NCBI GenBank assembly: GCA_002311655.1
Contig: DBYZ01000010.1
Location: 1 to 64,000, forward strand
DNA length: 64,000 nt
DNA from: Bacteroidales bacterium UBA1173
GTDB lineage: Bacteria; Bacteroidota; Bacteroidia; Bacteroidales; F082
Direction of reading: 5' to 3'
Part shown: positions 1-7,061 of the stretch, piece after piece
Position numbering within the stretch: the first letter of the stretch is position 1
How the letters are laid out: each line of letters begins with the position of its first letter
Notes under the pieces: generated by a model
Databases searched by the model: none
Seen by the model: only the letters and a program-made list of their open reading frames with translations
What the model was told of the DNA's origin: nothing
Translations under genes and position numbers: made by a program

Positions 1-2
1 AA

Positions 3-1136
3 GGCTCAAGTCTGCCCGAGATACACGGCAAGTTCCTAGGTAACGGCATGAAACAGGTGATGCGCGGACTCACGGTCTTGCTGATGATTATGGTGGGTGT
101 GGTGTTCGTCAACACCCCGGTGACATTGTTAATCAACAACTTCACTCCAGACTGGAACCCTTACGTTTGGGTCGTCATCATCTTGGTTTATTACATGATT
201 GCGACCTTGCTGCCTATCGACAAGCTTATTGGCAAGATTTACCCGGTTTTCGGCTTGCTTCTGTTGGGTATGGCGGTCGCCATCTTTGTGGCGTTTATCA
301 TTTACCAGCCTGAGATTCCTGAGATTTGGAGCGGCTTACAGAACCGTCATCCCGATGCGGCGCATAATCCGGTTTTCCCGATGATGTTCATCAGCATCGC
401 ATGCGGTGCCATCAGCGGTTTTCATGCCACACAGTCGCCACTCATGGCACGCTGCATGGTGAATGAGCGGCAGGGACGCCCAATTTTCTATGGCGCGATG
501 ATTACTGAAGGCGTTGTGGCGTTGATTTGGGCCGCTGCAGCTGCATATTTCTTCGGTCCCGACAGCGTCGTTGACGTCACGGGCAAGAGCGGAGCGGCCA
601 TCGTGGGCGTGATTGCAAACACTTGGTTTACCCCAGTGATTGCGGTGATTACCGTCCTCGGCGTCATCTCGGCGGCGGTGACTACAGGCGATACGGCTCT
701 GCGTTCGGCACGACTCATCATCGCCGACTTCCTGAACTACGACCAGAAGCCTATCAAGAACCGTCTCATCGTCGCAATTCCGATGTTCTTAGTAACGACG
801 GTCATCTTGGTTTACAGCCTCGCCGATGCGAAAGGCTTCGACATGATTTGGCGTTATTTCTCTTGGGCCAATCAGGTGCTTGCAATGGTAACTCTCTGGG
901 CTGTAACGGTTTATCTCAGTCAGAACAAGAAAAACTATTTCGTGACTCTCATCCCCGCCATGTTCATGACGATGGTCACGATGACGTATATCTTCGAGTT
1001 CCCTGCCGGTAAATACATCGAAGGCGTGGGCTTCTCTAATGTCGTCGCCCCGATAATAGCAGGCTGCATCACGATATTGTTCACGGTTTTGTTCTTCAAT
1101 TTCCGTAGGAAACACAATAACGCATTGCAAAACTGA
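3..1136 (+). CDS. cstA: Carbon starvation protein CstA, 5'-truncated by window edge
   Basis: This is a polytopic inner-membrane protein of the CstA family, which takes up peptides or pyruvate when carbon is limiting. The reading frame is open from base 3 to the stop at 1134-1136, and the residues before the first in-frame ATG at 48 (SLPEIHGKFLGNGMKQVM) continue the family sequence. The gene therefore starts outside the window and about 377 residues are visible. Several hydrophobic segments follow (for example LTVLLMIMVGVVFVNTPVTLL and the final VAPIIAGCITILFTVLFF), with a conserved loop around FHATQSPLMARCM. The stop overlaps the next start by one base (TGATG), so it is probably the first gene visible of a three-gene operon. 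Family assignment is firm; substrate is not. Confidence 0.88.
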   Translation, partial: GSSLPEIHGKFLGNGMKQVMRGLTVLLMIMVGVVFVNTPVTLLINNFTPDWNPYVWVVIILVYYMIATLLPIDKLIGKIYPVFGLLLLGMAVAIFVAFIIYQPEIPEIWSGLQNRHPDAAHNPVFPMMFISIACGAISGFHATQSPLMARCMVNERQGRPIFYGAMITEGVVALIWAAAAAYFFGPDSVVDVTGKSGAAIVGVIANTWFTPVIAVITVLGVISAAVTTGDTALRSARLIIADFLNYDQKPIKNRLIVAIPMFLVTTVILVYSLADAKGFDMIWRYFSWANQVLAMVTLWAVTVYLSQNKKNYFVTLIPAMFMTMVTMTYIFEFPAGKYIEGVGFSNVVAPIIAGCITILFTVLFFNFRRKHNNALQN

Positions 1137-2332
1137 TGAATACAGCCACGCGGGATTTCATTGAGCCGCATCTGAAGGATGATGTGCGCCAGCTGGCGTT
1201 GCAGAAGTTTCCTGAAGATGTAGATAAGACGTTGGTGCTCAATCAAATAGAGGCTCGGCAGCTTCTGTCGAAGAAAGTGCCGTCATGGGCTTCGAATCCC
1301 GATTTGCTGTTCCCTAAACATCTTTCGATAGAGCAGTGTTCTTCCGAGTTGACTGCAAAATACAAGACATCGTTGGTCGAAAACGGCGATGTCTTTGTCG
1401 ATTTGACAGGCGGTTTGGGTATCGATTCTTATTTCCTTTCAGAAAAATTTAAAACCTCGTATTACGTTGAAAATCAGAAGGAATTATGCGAATTGGCAGA
1501 GCATAATTTTGCAGTTTTGGGCCGAAAAATCACGGTCGTGAATTCCGATGCGGAAACATTTTGTAGGGACGTGGCGTGCCGCGTCCACCCTGATTTGATT
1601 TTCATTGACCCCGCCCGCCGCGATGTTTACAACCGCAAGATGGTCTCATTGCATGATTGCACGCCCGACGTTGTCGATCTTGTAGGGATGTGGCGTGCCG
1701 CATCAGTAAACACGATGATGATAAAATTATCCCCAATGTTGGATATTTCAATGATTATCAATGAATTACCAAATATTGTAAAAATCCACATCGTGGCGGT
1801 GAAGAACGAATGCAAAGAGGTTTTGGTGTTGCTGCGACCGGATTACAATGGTGAGATAATAATACATTGTGTTGATTTGTCTCCCGCAGGGACAAGGCAT
1901 GCCTTGTCCTTACAATACGCGATCAATGATGAATCCGCAGCCATCCCGACCTTCGCCACCACCATCAAAAAATACCTTTACGAACCCAACGCCGCCCTGA
2001 TGAAAGCCGGCGCCTTCAAACTAATCTCGCAGCGTTTCGCCATCGATAAATTGCACGTGAACAGCCATTTATACACCTCCGACAACCTGATTTCTGATTT
2101 TCCGGGCCGCATTTTTGAAGTCGTGGGATTTGCGCCGTTCAACAAAAAAGTTAAAAAAGAGTTATTAAAAGATATCACCGAAGCATCTGTTGCAACCCGT
2201 AATTTTCCATTGAGTGCCAATGAATTACGTAAGAATCTCAATCTCAAGGAAAGCGATAAAAACTTTGTTTTCGGCACGACATTGATAGGGGAGAAGAAGG
2301 TGGTTGTTTTGGCTAAAAAATATAAAGAATGA
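1136..2332 (+). CDS. Class I SAM-dependent methyltransferase with THUMP-like domain
   Basis: A 398-residue predicted RNA methyltransferase. The SAM-binding motif DLTGGLGIDSYFLS lies near residues 90-103 and a catalytic-type motif FIDPARRD near 155-162, followed by a C-terminal THUMP-like domain, as in Bacteroidota proteins annotated as THUMP-like methyltransferases. It overlaps cstA by 1 bp and the next gene by 4 bp, suggesting translational coupling. Three short palindromic repeats of the GTAGGGAC family are built into the coding frame at 1561-1586, 1680-1704 and 1886-1915; they encode the stretches CRDVACRV, LVGMWRAAS and PAGTRHALSLQ. The frame stays open, so the protein is probably still functional. 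The RNA target cannot be told from sequence. Confidence 0.8.
   Translation: MNTATRDFIEPHLKDDVRQLALQKFPEDVDKTLVLNQIEARQLLSKKVPSWASNPDLLFPKHLSIEQCSSELTAKYKTSLVENGDVFVDLTGGLGIDSYFLSEKFKTSYYVENQKELCELAEHNFAVLGRKITVVNSDAETFCRDVACRVHPDLIFIDPARRDVYNRKMVSLHDCTPDVVDLVGMWRAASVNTMMIKLSPMLDISMIINELPNIVKIHIVAVKNECKEVLVLLRPDYNGEIIIHCVDLSPAGTRHALSLQYAINDESAAIPTFATTIKKYLYEPNAALMKAGAFKLISQRFAIDKLHVNSHLYTSDNLISDFPGRIFEVVGFAPFNKKVKKELLKDITEASVATRNFPLSANELRKNLNLKESDKNFVFGTTLIGEKKVVVLAKKYKE
1561..1586. repeat. Palindromic TTGTAGGGAC element in coding frame, copy 1
   Basis: TTGTAGGGACGTGGCGTGCC continuing GCGTCC matches the 32-bp palindrome at 20845 apart from two positions in the visible 26 bases. It encodes CRDVACRV. 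Confidence 0.75.
1680..1704. repeat. Palindromic TTGTAGGGAT element in coding frame, copy 2
   Basis: TTGTAGGGATGTGGCGTGCC followed by GCATC; read one frame off from copy 1, giving LVGMWRAAS. Confidence 0.7.
1886..1915. repeat. Palindromic GCAGGGACAAGG element in coding frame, copy 3
   Basis: GCAGGGACAAGGCATGCCTT followed by GTCCTTACAA; a compact inverted repeat of the same family, encoding AGTRHALSLQ. Confidence 0.7.
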
Positions 2333-2742
2333 AAAAGAAAATCTATTTCGCCGGTTCCATCCGTGGTGGTCGCGTCGATGCCGACCTTTACAACCGCATC
2401 ATATCTTACATCCAGCGCTCCGATATCGTGCTGACTGAGCATGTCGGCGGCAGCAATTTATGCCTCGAAGAGCAAGGTTTTGAACGTGACTCGAAGATTT
2501 ACAACCAAGACACCGCCTGGCTTCGCGTAAGCGACCTCTTAATTGGTGAGTGCACCTGCCCATCGCTCGGTGTCGGCTACGAGCTCGCCTACGCCGAACG
2601 CTTCGGAATCCCGTGCCACATCTTCTACAACAAGACCAAAACTCATCTCTCCGCAATGCTCACCGGCAATCCATACCTCAAGATTCATCCTTACGAAAGG
2701 GAAGAGGAGATTTATGCGGTTTTGGAGGAGATATTGAAATAA
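2329..2742 (+). CDS. Nucleoside 2-deoxyribosyltransferase / deoxynucleotide N-hydrolase (DNPH1/Rcl-like)
   Basis: A 137-residue protein of the nucleoside 2-deoxyribosyltransferase fold. The N-terminal KIYFAGSIRGGR loop, the central ADLYNRII helix, the segment LIGECTCPSLGVGYELAYAE and the C-terminal HIFYNK strand resemble DNPH1 (Rcl), which cleaves the N-glycosidic bond of 2'-deoxynucleoside 5'-monophosphates in nucleotide salvage or clean-up. The Glu in GVGYELAYA fits the family's catalytic glutamate. It starts inside the stop of the upstream methyltransferase gene (4-bp ATGA overlap) and appears to be the last gene of that operon. Family is well supported; the exact substrate is inferred. 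Confidence 0.78.
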   Translation: MKKKIYFAGSIRGGRVDADLYNRIISYIQRSDIVLTEHVGGSNLCLEEQGFERDSKIYNQDTAWLRVSDLLIGECTCPSLGVGYELAYAERFGIPCHIFYNKTKTHLSAMLTGNPYLKIHPYEREEEIYAVLEEILK

Positions 2743-2845
2743 TAATAATAAATGTGTTATAACCTTCATGTTTGCACAATATTATCACTATATGGTAGTT
2801 AGTATAATGTCAAAGCATATTTCCCTATAGAAGAGATATAAAACA

Positions 2846-4258
2846 ATGAAGGTTAAGATGATTTTGCCTGCTTTGGAAGAGGCTGAAAGTCCATATTGGC
2901 GGCCAATAAAATATTCGCTGTTTCCTCCTTTGGGACTGGCAACACTTGCAGCATATTTCTCCGATGAAGACGATGTGGAAATTCAGGATCAGCATGTGGA
3001 AAAGCTGACTCTTGACGATACACCGGACCTTGTGTGCATTCAAGTATATATCACAAATGCATATCGGGCATATAAAATCGCTGACGGTTATCGTCAAAGA
3101 GGTGTATATGTGGCGATGGGAGGCTTACATGTAACAAGTCTTCCAGATGAAGCAACACAACATGCCGATACTATATTTATAGGACCAGGTGAGGAGGCAT
3201 TCCCTCGTTTTGTAAAAGACCTACGCGATGGGCATCCCGAAAAGCGTTATGTAGCCAGCTGGAGAAGCCTTGAAAATATACCTCCAGTCCGTCGTGACCT
3301 CATCAAGAGGGAAAAGTATTTTGTTCCCAACTCCCTTGTCGTCTCACGAGGTTGTCCCCATCATTGTGATTTTTGTTATAAAGATGCATTTTATGGCAAT
3401 GGGAAATCTTTTTATACCCAAAAAGTGGATGATGCATTAGCTGAGATAGATCGGCTTCCTGGCAGACATCTATATTTTCTTGATGACCATTTGTTGGGGA
3501 ACCCTCGGTTTGCTTCTGAACTTTTCGAAGGAATGAGAGGTATGGGTAGGGTGTTCCAAAGTGCGGCTACTATTGTGTCGGTTTTAAATGGTGATCTTAT
3601 AGAAAAGGCTGCAGAGGCAGGTTTGAGAAGTTTGTTTCTGGGGTTTGAAACGTTTTCACCGGAAAACCTTCGTTCAAGTAATAAATTACAAAATCTCTCG
3701 AAAGATTATGTGGCGGCAGTGGAACGCTTACATAGCCTTGGGATCATGATTAATGGCAGCTTCGTTTTTGGTCTTGACCACGATGATGGTGATGTATTCC
3801 GCAGAACTGTGGATTGGGGTATTGAGCATAGTATCACAACTGCAACCTTTCATATTCTGACACCGTATCCAGGAACACGTCTTTTCCAACAGATGGAGAA
3901 AAATGGTCGCATCTTATCACACGATTGGAGTAAATATGACACCCGCACTGTTGTCTATAAGACAGTCGGTTTATCAGCCGAAGAATTAAAACAAGGTTAT
4001 GATTGGGCTTATAGAGAGTTTTATTCGTGGCAAAACATATTCAAGGCAAGTTTTGGCCACGACAACTTGAAGCAGCAATTGTCACATCTTTTTTATATGG
4101 GCGGATGGAAAAAATTCGAACCCTTCTGGAATTTCATGATTCAGTATGGCAATCTTAATAAAATGTTGCCAGTGTTGGAAAGATTGTTGGCAAATACACG
4201 TAGTCGCAGAAGTAAAATTAGTAACTCAGAACCTGTATCCTATCCCATATATAAATAA
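2846..4258 (+). CDS. B12-binding-domain radical SAM protein
   Basis: A 470-residue protein with an N-terminal cobalamin-binding-like Rossmann domain (residues about 1-140, including PPLGLATLAAYF and GGLHVTSLPDEA). The radical SAM core carries the [4Fe-4S] motif CPHHCDFC at residues 170-177, and FVFGLDHDD lies further on. This architecture is shared by BchE/HpnJ-like enzymes and many tailoring methyltransferases or cyclases. No biosynthetic neighbours identify its substrate, so the role is open. Its base composition and codons are visibly AT-richer than the genes on either side, and it stands alone with a 103-bp upstream gap, which fits horizontal acquisition. Start at 2846 gives a full B12-type N terminus. 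Confidence 0.8.
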   Translation: MKVKMILPALEEAESPYWRPIKYSLFPPLGLATLAAYFSDEDDVEIQDQHVEKLTLDDTPDLVCIQVYITNAYRAYKIADGYRQRGVYVAMGGLHVTSLPDEATQHADTIFIGPGEEAFPRFVKDLRDGHPEKRYVASWRSLENIPPVRRDLIKREKYFVPNSLVVSRGCPHHCDFCYKDAFYGNGKSFYTQKVDDALAEIDRLPGRHLYFLDDHLLGNPRFASELFEGMRGMGRVFQSAATIVSVLNGDLIEKAAEAGLRSLFLGFETFSPENLRSSNKLQNLSKDYVAAVERLHSLGIMINGSFVFGLDHDDGDVFRRTVDWGIEHSITTATFHILTPYPGTRLFQQMEKNGRILSHDWSKYDTRTVVYKTVGLSAEELKQGYDWAYREFYSWQNIFKASFGHDNLKQQLSHLFYMGGWKKFEPFWNFMIQYGNLNKMLPVLERLLANTRSRRSKISNSEPVSYPIYK

Positions 4259-4282
4259 CAGTATTTTTCCTTACCGACACAA

Positions 4283-4339
4283 TTTACCTAAAAGTGTTGT
4301 CTGTAACCAACATTTTTTACCTAAAAGTGTTGTCTATAA
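4283..4339 (+). repeat. Two 24-bp direct repeats upstream of the AAA ATPase
   Basis: Copies at 4283-4306 and 4316-4339 share the core CCTAAAAGTGTTGTCT and differ at one position. They are offset by 33 bp, about three helical turns. The second copy contains the GTTG that sits 19 bp before the -7 box of the downstream gene, so it overlaps the promoter. This looks like an operator, though no regulator is identified. Confidence 0.6.
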
Positions 4340-4351
4340 AAAGTATTTTTG

Positions 4352-4360
4352 TATCTTTGC
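4352..4360 (+). promoter_or_regulatory. Bacteroidota -7 promoter box (TATCTTTGC) for AAA ATPase
   Basis: TATCTTTGC matches the Bacteroides TAnnTTTG -7 consensus. A GTTG at 4329-4332 lies 19 bp upstream in the -33 position. It supports the ATG at 4379 as start rather than the upstream TTG at 4349, which would lie before the transcription start. Confidence 0.7.
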
Positions 4361-4378
4361 AGCCGAAATAGTATTGCT

Positions 4379-5578
4379 ATGGAAGCTTTATTTGTAAAAC
4401 ATGACCGCCTAATCGCCAACACATCGACTGAAATTGTCAGAGAGATGATGAATCGCGTGAACTGGAATGCACAACTTTTATCGATACAAGGTGCCAAAGG
4501 TGTCGGAAAATCGACTTTACTCAAACAGTTCGTGAAACTCAATTATTCTGCTGGTGACAGAAGCGTGTTGTATTGCTCGGCTGATACCGTTGATATGTCG
4601 CGCAGAACCCTCGTTGACCTTGCCGATGAGTTCGTGATGAATGGTGGCAAACGCCTGATAATAGACGAGATTCATAAATATGAAAACTGGAGTAGGGAGA
4701 TTAAGGAGATTTATGATTTGTATCCCGAATTGAAAGTGATTATCAGTGGCTCGTCGCTTTTGAGTCTTTTGGCTGGCGATGCCGATTTATCGCGCAGATG
4801 CGTGAAATACAACATGTCTGGTCTTTCATTCAGGGAAGCTTTGAAGTTTTACGAAGGTCTTGACTTTCCTATTTATAAATTGGAAGACATCCTTGAAAAT
4901 CCTTTTGAATTGTGGGAAAAGGTCTCGTCAAAATGTAAGCCCGTAGAGCAGTTTAAAAAGTATTTGAAATACGGCTATTATCCTTTCTATCTGGAAGGAA
5001 AAGAGGATTATTTTACAAAAATTGAGCAAATCGTTAACTATGTCATTGAAGTTGAACTGCCTTTGATTTGTAAGGTCGATGTGGCAAATATCAGAAAAAT
5101 CAAAGCTTTGATGTCGGTAATTTCTGAAAGCGTGCCTTATGAGGTGAATGCCAACAGGCTTGCGGCTGCAATTGAAATCGGACGCGATACTGTGATAGGC
5201 TATCTGAAAAACCTTGGCGATGCAAACCTTTTGAATCTTTTGTATTCAGACAAGAAAAGCATAGGAAAACTGACCAAACCTGATAAAGTTTATCTCGAAA
5301 ACACGAATCTTTTGTACGCATTAAGCCCTTCATCGGTGGAAATCGGGACGGCACGCGAGACTTTTGCCATAACTCATCTTGCCGAAAATCATGGTGTTGA
5401 ATATGGCAAAGACAAAGGCGATTTCAAAGTTGATTCAAAATATCATTTTGAAATTGGAGGTAAGGACAAAGGTTTCGGCCAGATTGCCGATTTGCCTGAT
5501 TCTTACATCTTTGCAGATGACATCGAATCACCTGTAGGGGCAAAACTTCCTCTGTGGATGTTGGGATTTTTGTATTAG
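4379..5578 (+). CDS. AAA family ATPase with DUF4143 C-terminal domain
   Basis: A 399-residue P-loop ATPase of the AAA_14/DUF4143 type. The Walker A motif GAKGVGKST lies near residues 39-47 and Walker B-like LIIDEIHKYENW near 95-106. The C-terminal half ends in the family's usual PLWMLGFLY. Such proteins are numerous in Bacteroidota and archaea, often in variable locations, and their cellular job is not established. The ATG at 4379 was chosen because the -7 promoter box lies just upstream at 4352-4360. Two 24-bp direct repeats cover the promoter. The gene is AT-richer than the hisS operon that follows, suggesting it arrived with, or near, the radical SAM gene. Confidence 0.82.
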   Translation: MEALFVKHDRLIANTSTEIVREMMNRVNWNAQLLSIQGAKGVGKSTLLKQFVKLNYSAGDRSVLYCSADTVDMSRRTLVDLADEFVMNGGKRLIIDEIHKYENWSREIKEIYDLYPELKVIISGSSLLSLLAGDADLSRRCVKYNMSGLSFREALKFYEGLDFPIYKLEDILENPFELWEKVSSKCKPVEQFKKYLKYGYYPFYLEGKEDYFTKIEQIVNYVIEVELPLICKVDVANIRKIKALMSVISESVPYEVNANRLAAAIEIGRDTVIGYLKNLGDANLLNLLYSDKKSIGKLTKPDKVYLENTNLLYALSPSSVEIGTARETFAITHLAENHGVEYGKDKGDFKVDSKYHFEIGGKDKGFGQIADLPDSYIFADDIESPVGAKLPLWMLGFLY

Positions 5579-5583
5579 GTTTT

Positions 5584-5611
5584 GAGATTTCTCCGCTTCG
5601 GTCGAAATGAC
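5584..5611 (+). repeat. Dispersed ATTTCTC...TCGAAATGAC element, single copy
   Basis: The sequence GAGATTTCTCCGCTTCGGTC plus GAAATGAC is the inverted form of the element seen at 13131-13230 and inside the S9 peptidase gene at 29591-29616. It lies just after the AAA ATPase stop codon and before the TTCAAAC array. Confidence 0.6.
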
Positions 5612-5624
5612 GTGTGGTATAAAA

Positions 5625-5657
5625 AACTTCAAACTTCAAACTCGTAACTTCAAACTT
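5625..5657 (+). repeat. TTCAAAC short tandem array upstream of hisS
   Basis: Three near-copies of AACTTCAAACT, two of them contiguous, end five bases before the hisS -7 box. Related arrays lie at 32732-32764, 36206-36238 and 53048-53119. Confidence 0.7.
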
Positions 5658-5662
5658 TTTTG

Positions 5663-5671
5663 TATCTTTGC
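5663..5671 (+). promoter_or_regulatory. -7 promoter box (TATCTTTGC) for hisS-hutH
   Basis: TATCTTTGC is a perfect -7 box 22 bp before the hisS ATG at 5694. No good -33 TTTG is visible; that position is occupied by the TTCAAAC array. Confidence 0.65.
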
Positions 5672-5693
5672 AGTTTCAAATATTTCACAAAAA

Positions 5694-7055
5694 ATGGCAC
5701 AGAAACCGTCTATTCCAAAGGGTACGCGCGACTTCCTTCCGGATGTCATGATGCGCCGTAACTATATCTTTGACACCATTAAGACCGTCTTCAAACGCTT
5801 TGGTTTTCAACCGATTGAGACTCCGTCGATGGAGAACCTCTCCACCCTGATGGGCAAATACGGCGAGGAAGGCGACAAACTTCTGTTCCGCATCCTCAAC
5901 TCCGGCGACTTCATGTCGGGCGTGGAGCAGAACGGCCAGCCGCTCGACTCATTGAAGCTTTCAAGCAAGATTTGCGAGAAAGGTCTCCGTTACGACCTCA
6001 CAGTGCCGTTTGCGCGTTTCGTGGTGCAGTACCGCGACCAGATTGCATTCCCGTTCAAACGCTACCAGATGCAGCCGGTGTGGCGCGCCGACCGTCCACA
6101 GAAAGGCCGTTACCGCGAGTTCTACCAGTGCGACGTCGACATCATCGGCAGCGACTCATTGCTCAATGAAGCCGAGCTCGTCCAAATCGTCGATGAGGTG
6201 TTCAACAAGCTGGGAATCAACGTGGTGCTGAAAATAAACAACCGCAAAGTGCTTGCAGGAATAGCTGAATACATCGGAAAACCTGACGCTCTCGTCGATA
6301 TCACCGTCGCCATCGACAAACTTGATAAGATCGGAATCGACGCGGTGAATGCCGAACTCGCCGAGAAAGGCCTTGACAATGAAGCCATTGCGAAGCTGCA
6401 GCCTATCCTCTTCATGAAAGGCACCGCCCGCGAGAAATTCACACAACTCAAATCTTTGATGAGCGGCATCGAAATCGGCACAAAAGGCATCGAAGAACTC
6501 GAGACCTTGTTCAACTACCTGGATGTCATGGGATTACGTATCGAATACGAACTCGACCTCACACTTGCACGCGGCCTCAATTATTACACCGGAGCCATCT
6601 TCGAGGTGAAGGCGAAAGACGTGGCGATGGGCAGCATCTCGGGCGGCGGTCGTTACGACAACCTCACTGGAATCTTCGGTCTGCCGAACGTCTCTGGCGT
6701 GGGCATCAGCTTCGGCGCCGACCGTATCTACGACGTTTTGAACGAGCTGAACCTATTCCCGGAAAAGAACGCCGAGAATACAGAGGTTATCTTCCTGAAC
6801 TTCGGCAAAAACGAGGAACTTTACTGTCTCCCATATCTGCAACAGCTTCGCCGTCAAGGCATTAACGCCGAGATTTATCCCGACGCAAGCAAGATTCAGA
6901 AGCAGATGAAATATGCCGACCAGCGTAACATCCCAGTGGTGCTGATGGCGGGTGAAAACGAGGTCAACGACAAGACTTTCACCGTGAAATGGATGAAAGA
7001 AGGCCGTCAGGAGACCGTCAAAGCGGAAAATTTAATCGAAATAATCAAAAAATAA
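5694..7055 (+). CDS. hisS: Histidyl-tRNA synthetase
   Basis: A 453-residue class II aminoacyl-tRNA synthetase that charges tRNA-His. It has the HisRS N terminus KGTRDFLPD, motif 2 (YQMQPVWRADRPQKGRYREFYQCDVDIIG), the histidine-A motif LARGLNYYTGAIFEV, motif 3 (GGRYDNL and GVGISFGADRI) and a C-terminal anticodon-binding domain. The frame is open further upstream, but residues before 5694 would be translated from the TTCAAAC array and the promoter (NFKLQTRNFKLF), so the ATG at 5694 is the real start. hutH follows after 6 bp, so they are probably co-transcribed. Confidence 0.96.
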   Translation: MAQKPSIPKGTRDFLPDVMMRRNYIFDTIKTVFKRFGFQPIETPSMENLSTLMGKYGEEGDKLLFRILNSGDFMSGVEQNGQPLDSLKLSSKICEKGLRYDLTVPFARFVVQYRDQIAFPFKRYQMQPVWRADRPQKGRYREFYQCDVDIIGSDSLLNEAELVQIVDEVFNKLGINVVLKINNRKVLAGIAEYIGKPDALVDITVAIDKLDKIGIDAVNAELAEKGLDNEAIAKLQPILFMKGTAREKFTQLKSLMSGIEIGTKGIEELETLFNYLDVMGLRIEYELDLTLARGLNYYTGAIFEVKAKDVAMGSISGGGRYDNLTGIFGLPNVSGVGISFGADRIYDVLNELNLFPEKNAENTEVIFLNFGKNEELYCLPYLQQLRRQGINAEIYPDASKIQKQMKYADQRNIPVVLMAGENEVNDKTFTVKWMKEGRQETVKAENLIEIIKK

Positions 7056-7061
7056 CATACA

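Noticed and set aside
2743..2845. Promoter for the radical SAM gene
   Set aside because: The best candidate, CATGTTTGC near 2768, lacks the TA of the -7 box; not strong enough to list.
5584..5657. Possible CRISPR array from short repeats
   Set aside because: Repeat units are 7-11 bp without uniform spacers, and no cas gene is present.
5607..5693. 29 extra residues at the start of hisS
   Set aside because: They derive from the TTCAAAC array and promoter and precede the likely transcription start.
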